NCBI RefSeq assembly: GCF_012103215.1
Contig: NZ_JAAVNE010000021.1
Span: 25,690 to 89,689, forward strand
Source of the DNA: Falsiroseomonas selenitidurans
GTDB lineage: Bacteria; Pseudomonadota; Alphaproteobacteria; Acetobacterales; Acetobacteraceae
Reading direction: 5' to 3'
Length of the DNA stretch: 64,000 nucleotides
Positions 1 to 13,525 of this stretch are shown here, in pieces. Position 1 is the stretch's first letter; each line of letters opens with the position of its first letter. The notes beneath the pieces are model-generated. The model was not told the origin of the DNA and made no database searches. It saw nothing but the letters and a program-made list of their open reading frames with translations. The translations under genes and the position numbers were made by a program.

Positions 1-139
1 CCCGATGGTCGCCCGCGGCGAAGGTGGAGGGGTCGGCGGTCGGGCGGATCGGCAGCGCTTGGCAGGCTTCGCTCCGTGCCTCGGCCGCCACGGCCAGCAG
101 GCCTGCCAGCAGGATGGCCGGGACGACGGCCCGCAGCAT
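1..139 (-). CDS. Truncated exported protein, probable Tai1-like immunity protein (5' part only)
   Basis: An ATG at 139 opens a frame that runs off the left edge after 46 codons. It starts with a typical signal peptide: Arg at position 3, a hydrophobic core of Ala/Leu/Val, and a likely cut near AEA. Then follows a mature start with a Cys and the pattern L-x-I-x-P, F-x-x-GDH. The ATG overlaps the stop of the upstream Tae1-like gene (TGATG), so the two are translationally coupled. Tai1/Tsi1 immunity proteins are periplasmic and sit directly beside Tae1/Tse1, and the first mature residues resemble Tsi1 as I remember it. The role is inferred mainly from position and export signal. The rest of the gene is outside the window. 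Confidence 0.6.
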   Translation of the reverse strand, partial: MLRAVVPAILLAGLLAVAAEARSEACQALPIRPTADPSTFAAGDHR

Positions 140-636
140 CAGCGAAATCCGATATTCGGCAGTTTCGGCGCACGCCAGCCGATGATCCGCATCGGCAGCC
201 GGCCGGCGACCCCATCGGCGGCGAGCGCGATGGAGCGGTATTCCACCTTGTCGCGGTCGGTCGCGCCCCAGCTCCAGTTGATGGTGGTGTTCTTCTTGCC
301 GACGCCGGCGATGCTGCCCCAATAGGCGGTGGGGTATTTTCCGCGGTTGAGCGGGCCTGGAACGACGATGACCACATGGCCATTCGGCGTCGCCTCCAGC
401 CCGCCGATGACGAAATTCCCTGCCGTCGCCTTGGCGCAGGCATCCGCGCCATCGGTCACCTCGTGCCAGTTGGCACGCACATGCTGGATCATCGCATTGG
501 CCTGGCCGGTCAGGCTCAGGCCGCAAACCCGGGCGACGGCGCGCACGAAGCCGCTGCAATCGGCCTTGTTCGCCTCCCATTCGGATTCGCAGGCCGCCAG
601 GATGGTGGCGGCGTGCGTCGCAGCGGTGCCTGTCAT
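139..636 (-). CDS. Tae1-family (Tse1-like) type VI secretion amidase effector
   Basis: This 165-residue protein matches the layout of Tae1/Tse1, a gamma-D-glutamyl-meso-DAP endopeptidase that is injected into the periplasm of rival cells and cuts peptidoglycan peptides. The NlpC/P60-type catalytic Cys is C27 in DCSGFV and the His is H87 in GHVVIV. Downstream segments GPLNRGKYP, GSIAG and TDRD are also typical of Tse1. There is no signal peptide, as expected for a cytoplasmically stored effector. It overlaps the next exported gene by one base. No structural type VI genes are visible, so it is either an orphan pair or the edge of a cluster lying to the left. The family call rests on remembered motifs. 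Confidence 0.82.
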   Translation of the reverse strand: MTGTAATHAATILAACESEWEANKADCSGFVRAVARVCGLSLTGQANAMIQHVRANWHEVTDGADACAKATAGNFVIGGLEATPNGHVVIVVPGPLNRGKYPTAYWGSIAGVGKKNTTINWSWGATDRDKVEYRSIALAADGVAGRLPMRIIGWRAPKLPNIGFR

Positions 637-780
637 GGCCGGCTGACCTTCTTTGGTGGGCGAATGGCTTCGGGAATGGCTTCGCGGGACGATGGCGGAA
701 TGAACGCTTGACGCTATGCCCTGGCAGATGCGCGATGCAAGGCCCTCACGCCGGCGGCCGGGCCCTGCGGCCGCCTCGGG
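637..780. other. Short intergenic stretch between Tae1-like gene and dedA-like gene
   Basis: Both flanking genes are on the minus strand. The stretch should hold the promoter of the effector pair. A GAAGG ribosome-binding site lies 11 bases before the effector ATG. No other feature is recognised. Confidence 0.4.
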
Positions 781-1407
781 TCACGGCCTGGCGGCGAATC
801 CGGGCCTGAAGCGGCGCAGGGCGGCGCGCAGCCCGAACCAGACGGCCAGCAGCGCAAGCCCCAGCGGCAGCACCATCCAGGGTCGGCCATCCAGCAGGGC
901 GGCGAGGTGGCCGGCGATGGCGCCGGGCACCAGCAGCACTGGCGCCCAGATCAGGGCGGAGCCGATATTGGCGGCCTGGAAATGCCATTGCGGCATGCGC
1001 GTCGCGCCGGCCACCAGCGGGGCCACGGCGCGCATCGGGCTGACGAAGCGGGCGACGAAGATGGTCCAGCCGCCCCAGCGGCGCGAGAGCACCACGATCC
1101 GGGCATAGAAGCGTCGCTGCCCGCGCGGCAGATGACGCCGCACGAGGCGCGGGCCGACCGCGCGCGCGAACCAGAAGCCCAGCGCATCGCCCAGCACCGC
1201 CCCGGCAATGGCGGCCAGCAGCACCGGCCCGGGCGGAAAGGCGCCGGCCCCGGCCAGCAGGCCGAGGCCGATCAGCAGCGCCGAGCCGGGCAGCAGGATG
1301 CCCAGCAGCGGCACGGATTCGATGAAGGCGACGGCGAAGGCCACCAGCGGCGCCCAGCCGGCATGGGCATGCGCCCAGTCCAGCAGCGACGCGCCGAGGG
1401 CCTCCAC
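781..1407 (-). CDS. DedA-family membrane protein
   Basis: A 208-residue polytopic inner-membrane protein. It has the DedA signature FIESVPLLGILLPGS near residues 24-38, GDALGFWFAR after it, and ARFVSPMRAVAPLVAG in the middle. These contain the Glu and Arg residues characteristic of the family, whose members act in lipid-carrier or phospholipid flipping and membrane homeostasis. The open frame extends far upstream, but that part overlaps the tctC-like gene and reads as junk. The GTG at 1407, eight bases after the tctC stop, begins the conserved part and suggests co-transcription. The exact substrate cannot be told. Confidence 0.85.
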   Translation of the reverse strand: MEALGASLLDWAHAHAGWAPLVAFAVAFIESVPLLGILLPGSALLIGLGLLAGAGAFPPGPVLLAAIAGAVLGDALGFWFARAVGPRLVRRHLPRGQRRFYARIVVLSRRWGGWTIFVARFVSPMRAVAPLVAGATRMPQWHFQAANIGSALIWAPVLLVPGAIAGHLAALLDGRPWMVLPLGLALLAVWFGLRAALRRFRPGFAARP

Positions 1408-1415
1408 GGCGCCGG

Positions 1416-2414
1416 CTATTCCAGGCGGGCGCCGGAGATGCGCACCACCTCCTGCCACATCGGCCGCTCCCGCGACGCGCGGGCGGCGGCTTCCTCCGGC
1501 GTGCCGTACAGGGCACGGGCGCCGGTGCGCAGGAAGCGGTCCTGCATCGCCTGCGTCTCCGACACCTCCTTGATGAGGGCGGCGGCGCGCTGGATGATGG
1601 CCGCCGGCACGCCGGCCGGGAAGGCCATGGCGCACCAGGAGGTGACGACGAAGTCCGGCACCCCGGCTTCTGCCATGGTCGGCACATCCGGCAGGGTGGG
1701 CCAGCGCGTCGCGCTGGTCACCGCCAGGGCGCGCATGCTGCCCGAGGCGATGACCGGGACGTAGGAGGCCAGATTGTCCAGGGCGAAATCCACGTCGCCG
1801 CCCAGCAGCGCCGGGATGGTCTGCGCCGCGCCGCGGAACGGCACGTGCACGCCCTCGATCCCCAGCCGGTTGGTGAACATGGCGCCCGAGAGGTGCGGCG
1901 TGGTGCCGACGCCCGGGGAGCCGTAGTTGACCCCGCCGCGCTTCGCCTTGGCCCAGGTGACGAAGTCCCGCAGGTTGGTCGCCGGCACATGCGCCGCCGG
2001 CACGGCGAGCACGTTCGGCAGTTCCCAGTGCATGGAGATCGGCGTGATGTCCTTCGCCGGGTCATAGGGCAGGCGGGCATAGAGGTACTGGTTGATCGAC
2101 CAGCCCCCCACCGTGACCGGGCCCATGGTGTAGCCATCCGGCGTGCTCTTCGCGATCTGGTCGGCGCCGATGTTGCCGCCGGCACCGGGCCGGTTTTCCA
2201 CCACGAAGGGCTGGCCGGTCTTCTGCGAGAGCTGCTCGCAGAGCAGCCGGCACAGCACGTCGGTGGAGCCGCCGGGCGGCCACGGCACCACCACGCGCAC
2301 CGGGCGGCCGGGCCAGGGGGTCTGCGCCAGGGCGGGCGCCACCAGCGGCGGCAGGGTGGCGGCGAAGGGCGCGCCGAGTGTCGTGCCCAGCAGGGCGCGG
2401 CGGGAAACGGTCAT
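1416..2414 (-). CDS. Tripartite tricarboxylate transporter (TctC/Bug) substrate-binding protein, orphan
   Basis: A 332-residue periplasmic binding protein. The ATG at 2414 is preceded by GGAGGAC and gives a signal peptide with SRRALLG near the N-terminus, possibly a Tat signal, ending in ALAQ. The mature part starts PVRVVVPWPPGGSTD, the standard Bug-family opening, and continues with ENRPGAGGNIGAD. Such proteins bind small carboxylates for a TctAB membrane pair, but none is adjacent here. Orphan Bug proteins are abundant in Acetobacteraceae and Burkholderiales and may share a TctAB elsewhere. The ligand is unknown. It is followed closely by the dedA-like gene. Confidence 0.9.
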   Translation of the reverse strand: MTVSRRALLGTTLGAPFAATLPPLVAPALAQTPWPGRPVRVVVPWPPGGSTDVLCRLLCEQLSQKTGQPFVVENRPGAGGNIGADQIAKSTPDGYTMGPVTVGGWSINQYLYARLPYDPAKDITPISMHWELPNVLAVPAAHVPATNLRDFVTWAKAKRGGVNYGSPGVGTTPHLSGAMFTNRLGIEGVHVPFRGAAQTIPALLGGDVDFALDNLASYVPVIASGSMRALAVTSATRWPTLPDVPTMAEAGVPDFVVTSWCAMAFPAGVPAAIIQRAAALIKEVSETQAMQDRFLRTGARALYGTPEEAAARASRERPMWQEVVRISGARLE

Positions 2415-2741
2415 TGTGGAACAGGTCCTCCGGTTGGTCTTGGCCGGAAGATAGGGGCGGCGGCCGGTTTGCGCCACCGCCCGCATGCGATCCTGCCCGG
2501 GCGCGGGGAGCATCGCTCAGGCGCCGGCCTTTCCGCCCCTGCTTCCTTGCCGGGCCGAAAAATCGCCTGCCGCCCCTCAGCCGCCGGCGGTCTCGAACGG
2601 TGTCTCGGCCCCGGCGCCAGCGCGTCGTGTTCCGCATCCGACCATGCGCGGCCCGGCCCCTGGATGGCGTTGGTGCCATGCTGGCGCGACAGCGAGGAGA
2701 GCGGGGCCGGAAAGACCGCGGGGCGGCTCCCAGGCCCGGGA
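2415..2741. other. Intergenic region without recognised gene
   Basis: 327 bases lie between the end of glgX and the start of the tctC-like gene, both on the minus strand. I see only high-GC sequence and no convincing ORF or RNA. It probably holds the tctC promoter and the glgX 3' end. Confidence 0.4.
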
Positions 2742-4973
2742 TCACGCCGGGAAGGGCGGCGGCGCGGTACCGGCCAGCAGGGCGGTGCGCGCCGCGGTCA
2801 GGATGGCGCGGCCGCCGGCTTCGGGGTGCAGCACCAGCAGCAGCAGGGACCGCCCCGTCACCAGATAGGGGTGGCCGAATTCGAAGGGCTCCGGCTCGTC
2901 CAGCTCCGGCGTGTTGGTGTCCACCAGCAGCAGCCAGCGCTGGCCGGCGGGCGGTTCCGGCAGGGCGAATTCCACCACGTCGTGATGCGCGTTCAGCACC
3001 AGCAGCAGCGTCGCGTCGCCGGCCGGCCGGCGGATGCGCGTGGCCCGCGCGCGGCCATCCAGCAGCATGCCGAAGCAGCGCGCATTGGGGTCGTCCCAAT
3101 GGCCGTTCTCCATCTCGGTGCCGGAGGGCGTCAGCCAGCTCACGTCGCGGATGCCCAGCTCCTCGTCCAGCGCGCCGTTCAGGAAGCGGGCGCGGCGCAG
3201 CACGGGGAAGTTCTGGCGCAGCGCGATCAGCTTGCGGGTGAAGGCGGCAAGCCCGCGGCCTTCCGCGTTGATTCCGGCCCAGTCCACCCAGCTGGTCTCG
3301 TTGTCCTGGCAGTAGACATTGTTGTTGCCGGCCTGGCTGCGGCCGAACTCGTCGCCGCCCAGCAGCATCGGCGTGCCCTGGGACAGCAGCAGGGTGGCCA
3401 GCATGTTGCGCTTCTGGCGTTCGCGCAGCGCGATGATCGCCGGGTCATCGGTCGGCCCCTCCGCGCCGTGGTTCCAGGACAGGTTGTGGTCGTGGCCGTC
3501 CTGCCCGCCCTCGCCATTCGCCTCGTTGTGCTTGTCGTTGTAGCTGACCAGGTCGTGCAGCGTGAAACCGTCATGCGCGGTGATGAAGTTCACGCTGGAC
3601 CAGGGCTTGCGGCCGCGCCGGTCGAACATGTCGCCGGACGCCGCCAGCCGGCAGGCGAGGTCGCTGGCCTGGCCCTCGTCGCCCTTCCAGAAGGCGCGCA
3701 CCGTGTCGCGGAAGCGGTCGTTCCATTCCGCCCAGCCGGGCGGGAAGCCGCCCACTTGGTAGCCGCCGGGGCCGCAATCCCAGGGCTCCGCGATCAGCTT
3801 CACGCGCGACAGCACCGGGTCCTGCCGGCAGCTGTCCAGGAAGCCGCCGCCCTCGTCGAAGCCGTGATCCTCGCGCCCCAATATCGTCGCCAGGTCGAAG
3901 CGGAAGCCGTCCACGCGCATCTCGGTCGCCCAGTAGCGCAGGCTGTCGGTGACCATCTGCAGCACGCGGGGGTGCGACAGGTTCAGCGTGTTCCCGGTGC
4001 CGGTGTCGTTGATGTAGTAGCGCGGCTGGTCCGGCAGCAGGCGGTAGTAGCTGGCATTGTCGATGCCCTTGAAGGACAGCATCGGCCCGCGCTCATTGCC
4101 CTCCGCCGTGTGGTTGTAGACGACGTCGAGAATGACCTCGAGCCCGCCATCGTGCAGCCGGGCGACCATCTGCTTGAACTCGGAGAAGGCGAAGGCCGGG
4201 TTGTGGGCGTAGCGTCGGCCCGGCGCGAAGAAGGCGATGGTGTTGTAGCCCCAGTAGTTGCTGAGCCCCTTGTCCAGCAGGAACTGGTCGTTGAGGAAGG
4301 TGTGCACCGGCAGCAGCTCCACCGCCGTCACGCCCAGGCCGCGCAGATAGTCCACCACCTCGGCCGAGGCGAGGCCGGCATAGGTCCCGCGCAGTTCCTC
4401 CGGCAGGGCCGGGTGCAGCCGGGTCATGCCCTTCACATGCGTCTCGTAGATCACCGTGCGGTCCCAGGCGACGGAAGGGCTGCGTTCCCGCCCCCAGGTG
4501 AAGGCCGGGTCGATGACGCGGCATTTCGGCACCAGCGGGCCGCTGTCGCGCGTGTCGAAGGTCAGGTCGTCGCCGGTCTCCAGCTGGTAGCCGAAGCAGG
4601 CCGGGCCCCAGGTCAGGTCGCCGACGATGGCGCGCGCATAGGGGTCCAGCAGCAGCTTGTGCGGGTTGAACCGGTGCCCCGCTTCCGGCGCGTGCGGGCC
4701 GTGCACGCGGTAGCCGTAGATGGTGCCGGGGCGCGCATCCGGCAGGTAGCCGTGCCAGACCTCGTCCGTGTATTCGGGCAGCTCGATCCGCTCCAGCTCC
4801 GTCTCGCCGGCATCGTCATAGAGGCAGAGCTCCACGCGGGTGGCATGGGCGGAGAACAGGGCGAAGTTCACCCCCAGCCCGTCCCAGCTGGCGCCGAGCG
4901 GAAAGGGCAGGCCCTCGCGGATGCGGGTGCGCCGCATCACGCGCGGTGATTCAAGCACGGGCCGTATCCGCAT
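2742..4973 (-). CDS. glgX: Glycogen debranching enzyme GlgX (isoamylase type)
   Basis: A 743-residue glycoside hydrolase 13 enzyme that hydrolyses alpha-1,6 branches of glycogen. An N-terminal carbohydrate-binding domain (PLGASWDGLGVNFALFSAHA) is followed by the catalytic barrel. The four conserved regions are present: DVVYNHTAEG, GFRFDLATIL with the nucleophile Asp, LIAEPWD with the acid Glu, and FITAHDGFTL. The start at 4973 is chosen because AAAGAGG lies five bases upstream; a further in-frame ATG at 5039 lacks this. The gene is divergent from treZ-treY across 134 bases. Debranched maltodextrin is the substrate of TreY, so the locus forms a glucan-to-trehalose unit. Confidence 0.95.
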   Translation of the reverse strand: MRIRPVLESPRVMRRTRIREGLPFPLGASWDGLGVNFALFSAHATRVELCLYDDAGETELERIELPEYTDEVWHGYLPDARPGTIYGYRVHGPHAPEAGHRFNPHKLLLDPYARAIVGDLTWGPACFGYQLETGDDLTFDTRDSGPLVPKCRVIDPAFTWGRERSPSVAWDRTVIYETHVKGMTRLHPALPEELRGTYAGLASAEVVDYLRGLGVTAVELLPVHTFLNDQFLLDKGLSNYWGYNTIAFFAPGRRYAHNPAFAFSEFKQMVARLHDGGLEVILDVVYNHTAEGNERGPMLSFKGIDNASYYRLLPDQPRYYINDTGTGNTLNLSHPRVLQMVTDSLRYWATEMRVDGFRFDLATILGREDHGFDEGGGFLDSCRQDPVLSRVKLIAEPWDCGPGGYQVGGFPPGWAEWNDRFRDTVRAFWKGDEGQASDLACRLAASGDMFDRRGRKPWSSVNFITAHDGFTLHDLVSYNDKHNEANGEGGQDGHDHNLSWNHGAEGPTDDPAIIALRERQKRNMLATLLLSQGTPMLLGGDEFGRSQAGNNNVYCQDNETSWVDWAGINAEGRGLAAFTRKLIALRQNFPVLRRARFLNGALDEELGIRDVSWLTPSGTEMENGHWDDPNARCFGMLLDGRARATRIRRPAGDATLLLVLNAHHDVVEFALPEPPAGQRWLLLVDTNTPELDEPEPFEFGHPYLVTGRSLLLLVLHPEAGGRAILTAARTALLAGTAPPPFPA

Positions 4974-5107
4974 CCAGACCTCTTTTTCCTCGCAGCGCCG
5001 GCCCAGATGCGGGCCGGCTGCCGCAGCAACATCCGACACGGCCGCCCGTTCCCCGGCCGACGGCGCTTTCGGCCCGGAGCGGCAATTTTTCGCCTGGCGA
5101 TGGAACG

Positions 5108-6930
5108 ATGCCGGCGGTGCCCGGTTCTCCGCGCATGGATGCTGTCGCCCGTGCCCACGCCCTGCCCTTCGGTGCCACCCTGCTGCCGGGGGGCGGCGTG
5201 CGTTTCCGCCTCTGGGCCCCTTCCCACGCCCAGGTCGCCCTGGTGCTGGAAGGCGGCCCGACGCTGGCCATGCGGCGCGACGCCGGGGGCTGGCATGAGC
5301 TGGTGGCCGAGGCGGCCGGCGCCGGCACGCGGTATCGCTTCCGGCTGCCGGACGGCCTGCTGGTGCCGGACCCGGCTTCGCGCCACCAGCCGCAGGACGT
5401 GCACGGGCCGAGCGAGGTGGTGGACCCCGCGGCGCATCGCTGGACCGACGCCGCCTGGCACGGCCGCCCCTGGGCCGAGGCCGTGCTGTATGAACTGCAC
5501 ATCGGCGCCTTCACGCCGGAGGGCAGCTTCCGTGCGGCGATCGAGCGCCTGCCGCATCTCGCGGCGCTGGGCGTCACCGCGCTGCAGATCATGCCGGTGG
5601 CGGATTTCCCGGGGGCGCGGAACTGGGGCTATGACGGCGTCCTGCCCTTCGCCCCCGATGCCAGCTACGGCCGGCCGGAGGATCTGAAGGCGCTGGTGCA
5701 GGCCGCCCATGGCCACGGGCTGATGGTGCTGCTGGATGTGGTCTACAATCATTTCGGCCCCGAGGGCGCCTGGCTGCACCCCATCGCGCCCGAAGCCTTC
5801 ACCGACCGCCACCGCACGCCTTGGGGCGCCGCGCTGAATTTCGACGGGGCGGACTCCGGGCCGGTGCGCGACTTCTTCCTGCACAACGCGCTGTACTGGC
5901 TGGAGGAATTCCACCTGGACGGGCTGCGGCTGGACGCCGTGCACGCGATCCTGGACGACAGCCCGCGCCATTTCCTGGATGAGCTGGCAGCCCGGGTCCG
6001 CGCGGCGGTGCCCGGCCGCCCGGTGCACCTGGTGCTGGAGAATGAGGAGAACCAGGCGCGCCGCCTGGCGCGCGATGCGCAGGGCCGGCCGCAGCGCTAC
6101 ACCGCGCAGTGGAACGACGACGCGCACCATGTGCTGCATGTGGCGGTGACCGGGGAGCGCCAAGGCTACTACGCCGACTACCAGGGCGACACGGAAGCGC
6201 TGGGCCGCGCCTTGGCAGAAGGCTTCGCCTTCCAGGGCCAGGCGATGCCCTATCGCGGCCATCCGCGCGGCGAGCCCAGCGCCGGCCTGCCGCCCACCGC
6301 CTTCATCGCCTTCCTGCAGAACCACGACCAGGTGGGCAACCGCGCCTTCGGCGAGCGCCTGTCGCAGCTTGCGCCGCCGGCCGCGCTGCGCGCCGCGGCC
6401 GCGACCCTGCTGCTGCTGCCGCAGGTGCCGATGCTGTTCATGGGCGAGGAATGGGCCGCCGCGCAGCCCTTCCCCTTCTTCTGCGACTTCGGCCCCGACC
6501 TGGCGGAGGCGGTGCGGCAGGGCCGCCGTGCCGAATTCGCCCGCTTTCCCGAATTCGCCGACCCGGCCAGCCGCGACCGCATCCCGGACCCGATGGCGCC
6601 GGCGACCTTCCAGGCCGCGAAGCTGCGGTGGGAGGAGGCCGGGCAGCCGCCGCACGCCGAATGGCTCGCCTGGCACCGCGCCATCCTGGCGGTGCGCCGG
6701 GCGGAGATCGTCCCGCGCCTGGGGGGCATCCGCCAGGGTGGACGCTTCCATCTGCTCGCGCCGGGCGCGGTCGCCGTGGGCTGGGCGCTGCAAGGCGGCG
6801 GCACGCTGCACCTGGTCGCCAACCTGTCCGACCAGCCCATCGCCGCCTTCCCGGTGCCTGGCCGGACGATCTGGCAGGAAGGCGAAGGCTTCGGCCCCTG
6901 GAGCACAGGCTGGTCGATCGAGGAGCCGGC

Positions 6931-6934
<4 letters not shown>
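5108..6934 (+). CDS. treZ: Malto-oligosyltrehalose trehalohydrolase TreZ
   Basis: A 608-residue GH13 enzyme that releases free trehalose from maltooligosyl-trehalose. It has an N-terminal domain (FGATLLPGGGVRFRLWAP) and the catalytic motifs ADFPGARNWGYDG, VVYNHFGPEG, DGLRLDAVHAI, LVLENEEN and FLQNHDQVGNRA. The latter four match the TreZ versions of the amylase regions. The start is uncertain: ATG 5108 gives the family length, while ATG 5135 is possible, and the frame is open upstream to 4946 inside the glgX leader. The stop overlaps the treY start (ATGA), so translation is coupled. Confidence 0.93.
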
Positions 6935-9582
<2,648 letters not shown>

Positions 9583-9588
9583 CGCGGT

Positions 9589-11211
<1,623 letters not shown>

Positions 11212-11282
11212 GTGCGAAGGGGCCGGCTGCGGTTTGCCGGGGGGTTAAGGCACGGGGCGGCCCGGTTCAAGGGCCGGCATGG

Positions 11283-11867
11283 CTACGCCTCCTCCAGTCG
11301 GTCCAGCGCCGCGTCGATGTTGCGGCGGGCACGCTTCTCCCGCTCCAGATGGAAGCGGTCGGTCAGGTAGAGTCGGTCGCGCCACAGCAGCATCTGGTAG
11401 GCGGCGATGCGGCCGGCGCGGTAGCGTTCATCCGGCAGATGCGCGTATTCGCGGCGGTTCGCTGCCTCATAGGCCATGAAGCGCGCGGCCGGCTCACCCA
11501 GCACGGCATGGTCCATGTCGCAGATCAGCGCGGCATCGGCGCGCAGGCCGGGGTCGTCCGTCTCCGGCAATTCCTGGCGCAGCACGGCATGGATCAGCAC
11601 GGTGGCGCGGTCCAGCATCGGCCGCGGCAGGGTCCGGTCCAGCATGTCGCGCATCACGGCGATGCTGCGCGCCTCGCTGTCCGGGCGGGTGCGGTCGAAG
11701 ACGGCGGTGTGGAACAGCACGGCCAGGATGAAGGCCGGCCTGTCCGCCAGGGCGTGGGCGATGTCCTCCGTCATCGCCAGCATCCCCGCGATCCGCGCCC
11801 AGTCGTGATGGGCGCGGTGCGGTTCGGCATGGCGCCGCTGCAATTCGGCGAAGATGACGGGGGTCAA
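11283..11867 (-). CDS. HD-domain-like protein (predicted phosphohydrolase, degenerate)
   Basis: A 194-residue all-helical protein like the predicted metal-dependent HD phosphohydrolases of the COG4339 type. The family usually carries a motif close to WFHDAVYD followed by N-E-x-R-S. Here the matching stretch is LFHTAVFDRTRPDSEARS, so the Asp of the HD pair is a Thr. A later DMDHAVLG and MAYEAANRREYAHLPDERYRAGR fit the C-terminal part of the family. The lost Asp suggests a changed or inactive metal site. The substrate is unknown. It lies upstream of the ABC-F gene on the same strand. Confidence 0.7.
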   Translation of the reverse strand: MTPVIFAELQRRHAEPHRAHHDWARIAGMLAMTEDIAHALADRPAFILAVLFHTAVFDRTRPDSEARSIAVMRDMLDRTLPRPMLDRATVLIHAVLRQELPETDDPGLRADAALICDMDHAVLGEPAARFMAYEAANRREYAHLPDERYRAGRIAAYQMLLWRDRLYLTDRFHLEREKRARRNIDAALDRLEEA

Positions 11868-11921
11868 GGCAGGCGGTCCGGAGAAGCGCCGGGCGGGCTG
11901 GCCGCGCCGGCGCGGCCCCTG

Positions 11922-13097
11922 TCAGGCACTCTCGTAAAGGCGCGTCAGGCTGAACTCGCGATGGCCGAGCAGTTCCGCCGCCGTCAGCTCCCCCTCCGCG
12001 GTGCGCAGGATGCAATCCAGCAGCGCCTCCCCGGCCTCGTCCATGTTCATCTGCTTCTGCAGCAGGCCGGTCACATCGACGTCGATGTGCTCGGACATGG
12101 TGCGCTGGGTGCGCGGATTCGCCGTCAGCTTGATCACCGGCAGGATCGGGTTGCCGATGACGTTGCCCTGGCCGGTCGGGAAGGTGTGCACCGCGAAGCC
12201 CGAGGCGGCGCAGAGCGTCACCATCTCCGCCGCGGCGGAGGAGCTGTCCATGAACCAGAGGCCGGAATGCGTCGGCACCTCGGCCTTGTCCAGCACGCCA
12301 TCGACCGTGCACTTCTTGCCGATCTTGGTGATGTTGCCGAGCGCCTTCTCCTCGATGGTGGTCAGGCCACCCTCGATATTGCCCTTGGTCGGCTGGCTGT
12401 CGGACAGGTCGTTGGTCTTGTTCGCTTCAACCACGCGCTGGTAGCGGTCGAACATCGCCTGGAACTGCGCCCGGATCTCCGGCGTCTTGCAGCGCGCGGC
12501 CACCAGGTGCTCGCCGCCGGTCAGCTCCGTCGTCTCGCCGAAGACCAGCGTGTTGCCGTTGGCCCAGAGCTTGTCATAGGAATTGCCCACGGTGGGGCAG
12601 GAGGCGAGGCCGGAGGTGGTGTCGCTCTCGCCGCACTTCGTGGAAACCCACAGCTCCACCAGCGGCGCCCTGGTCTTCTTCAGCTTCGAGGCATGCTTCA
12701 CCAGCCGGTAGGCGGCGCGCGACGCGCTGGCGATGGTGTTGATGTCGCCATTCTGCTCGATGGCGAAGCCCTCGACCGGCTTGCCCGACTTGGCGATGCC
12801 CTCGACGATCCGGCCGGTCCAGCCCGGCTCGATGCCGATGACGATGACGCCGGCGACGTTCGGGTTGGTGCCGGTGCCGATCAGCGTGCGGAAGTGCAGC
12901 TCCAGGTCGGCGCCGAATTGCAGCCGGCCATAGGCGTGCGGAATCGCCAGCGCGCCCTTGATGTTGTTGGCGACGGCTTCCGCCGCGGCGTTGGAGAGGT
13001 CGTCCACCGGCAGGATGATGACGTGGTTGCGCACGCCCATCCGGCCGTTCTCGCGCCGCCAGCCTTCGAAGGAGGCGTCCCTGAGGTTCAGGCCCAT
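11922..13097 (-). CDS. UxaA-family large subunit (altronate dehydratase / sulfolactate sulfo-lyase SuyB-like)
   Basis: A 391-residue protein of the UxaA/GarD lyase superfamily, with [16 protein letters not shown] at the start, [13 protein letters not shown] in the middle and [16 protein letters not shown] and [18 protein letters not shown] near the end. These enzymes remove water or sulfite from hydroxyacids. In SuyAB a ~390-residue SuyB pairs with a ~90-residue SuyA, and the same split is seen here with the next gene upstream, 13 bases away. The real substrate (altronate, galactarate, sulfolactate or another) cannot be read from sequence alone; the split size favours the SuyAB-like branch. 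Confidence 0.82.
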   Translation of the reverse strand: MGLNLRDASFEGWRRENGRMGVRNHVIILPVDDLSNAAAEAVANNIKGALAIPHAYGRLQFGADLELHFRTLIGTGTNPNVAGVIVIGIEPGWTGRIVEGIAKSGKPVEGFAIEQNGDINTIASASRAAYRLVKHASKLKKTRAPLVELWVSTKCGESDTTSGLASCPTVGNSYDKLWANGNTLVFGETTELTGGEHLVAARCKTPEIRAQFQAMFDRYQRVVEANKTNDLSDSQPTKGNIEGGLTTIEEKALGNITKIGKKCTVDGVLDKAEVPTHSGLWFMDSSSAAAEMVTLCAASGFAVHTFPTGQGNVIGNPILPVIKLTANPRTQRTMSEHIDVDVTGLLQKQMNMDEAGEALLDCILRTAEGELTAAELLGHREFSLTRLYESA

Positions 13098-13110
13098 CGG
13101 ATGCGTCCCC

Positions 13111-13395
13111 TTACCAGCGCTTGGTCTTGACGTTGTGCACGTGCAGATGCTCGCCGGCGCCGATATCGGCCACCGCGCGGCCGATATCCACCCCGTACTT
13201 CATGATGGTGTCGCCCTTGGCGATGGGCCGGATGGCCAGCTTGTGGCCGATGGGAATGTCCGACTTCGCGTCGAAGGCCATCATCCTGTCCTGGTCCATG
13301 ATCCAGCCATTCAGGCTGGTGCCGGCCTTCAGGCCTTCCACCACCACCACGCCCACGCTGTCGCCCTCATCATGGACGACGAAATGGATCGTCAT
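13111..13395 (-). CDS. SAF-domain small subunit of UxaA-type lyase (SuyA-like)
   Basis: A 94-residue SAF domain: [21 protein letters not shown] at the start, [22 protein letters not shown] in the middle, and [11 protein letters not shown] at the end. The last contains the His-rich H-x-H-N-V motif typical of UxaA N-terminal domains. In altronate dehydratase this domain is fused to the large domain; here it is a separate gene directly upstream of the large subunit, as in SuyA/SuyB. The two must form one enzyme. The gene is divergent from a class IV aminotransferase, and the 130-base gap between them should hold both promoters. Confidence 0.85.
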   Translation of the reverse strand: MTIHFVVHDEGDSVGVVVVEGLKAGTSLNGWIMDQDRMMAFDAKSDIPIGHKLAIRPIAKGDTIMKYGVDIGRAVADIGAGEHLHVHNVKTKRW

Positions 13396-13525
13396 CTGTT
13401 CCCCCCGGAAACGCTTGGAGGCGCACCCTAGGCCCGCTTCCCGCCCCCTTCAACCGCCCCTTCAACCCTCCCCGGGGACGTGCCATTCAGGGGGCGGGAC
13501 AACAGCGCAAGAGGGGGCTGCCACC

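Noticed and set aside
1845..4949. A 1034-codon open frame on the plus strand across glgX
   Set aside because: It is the antisense shadow of glgX and the tctC-like gene, with Arg/Ala/Gln bias, no motif and no start signals.
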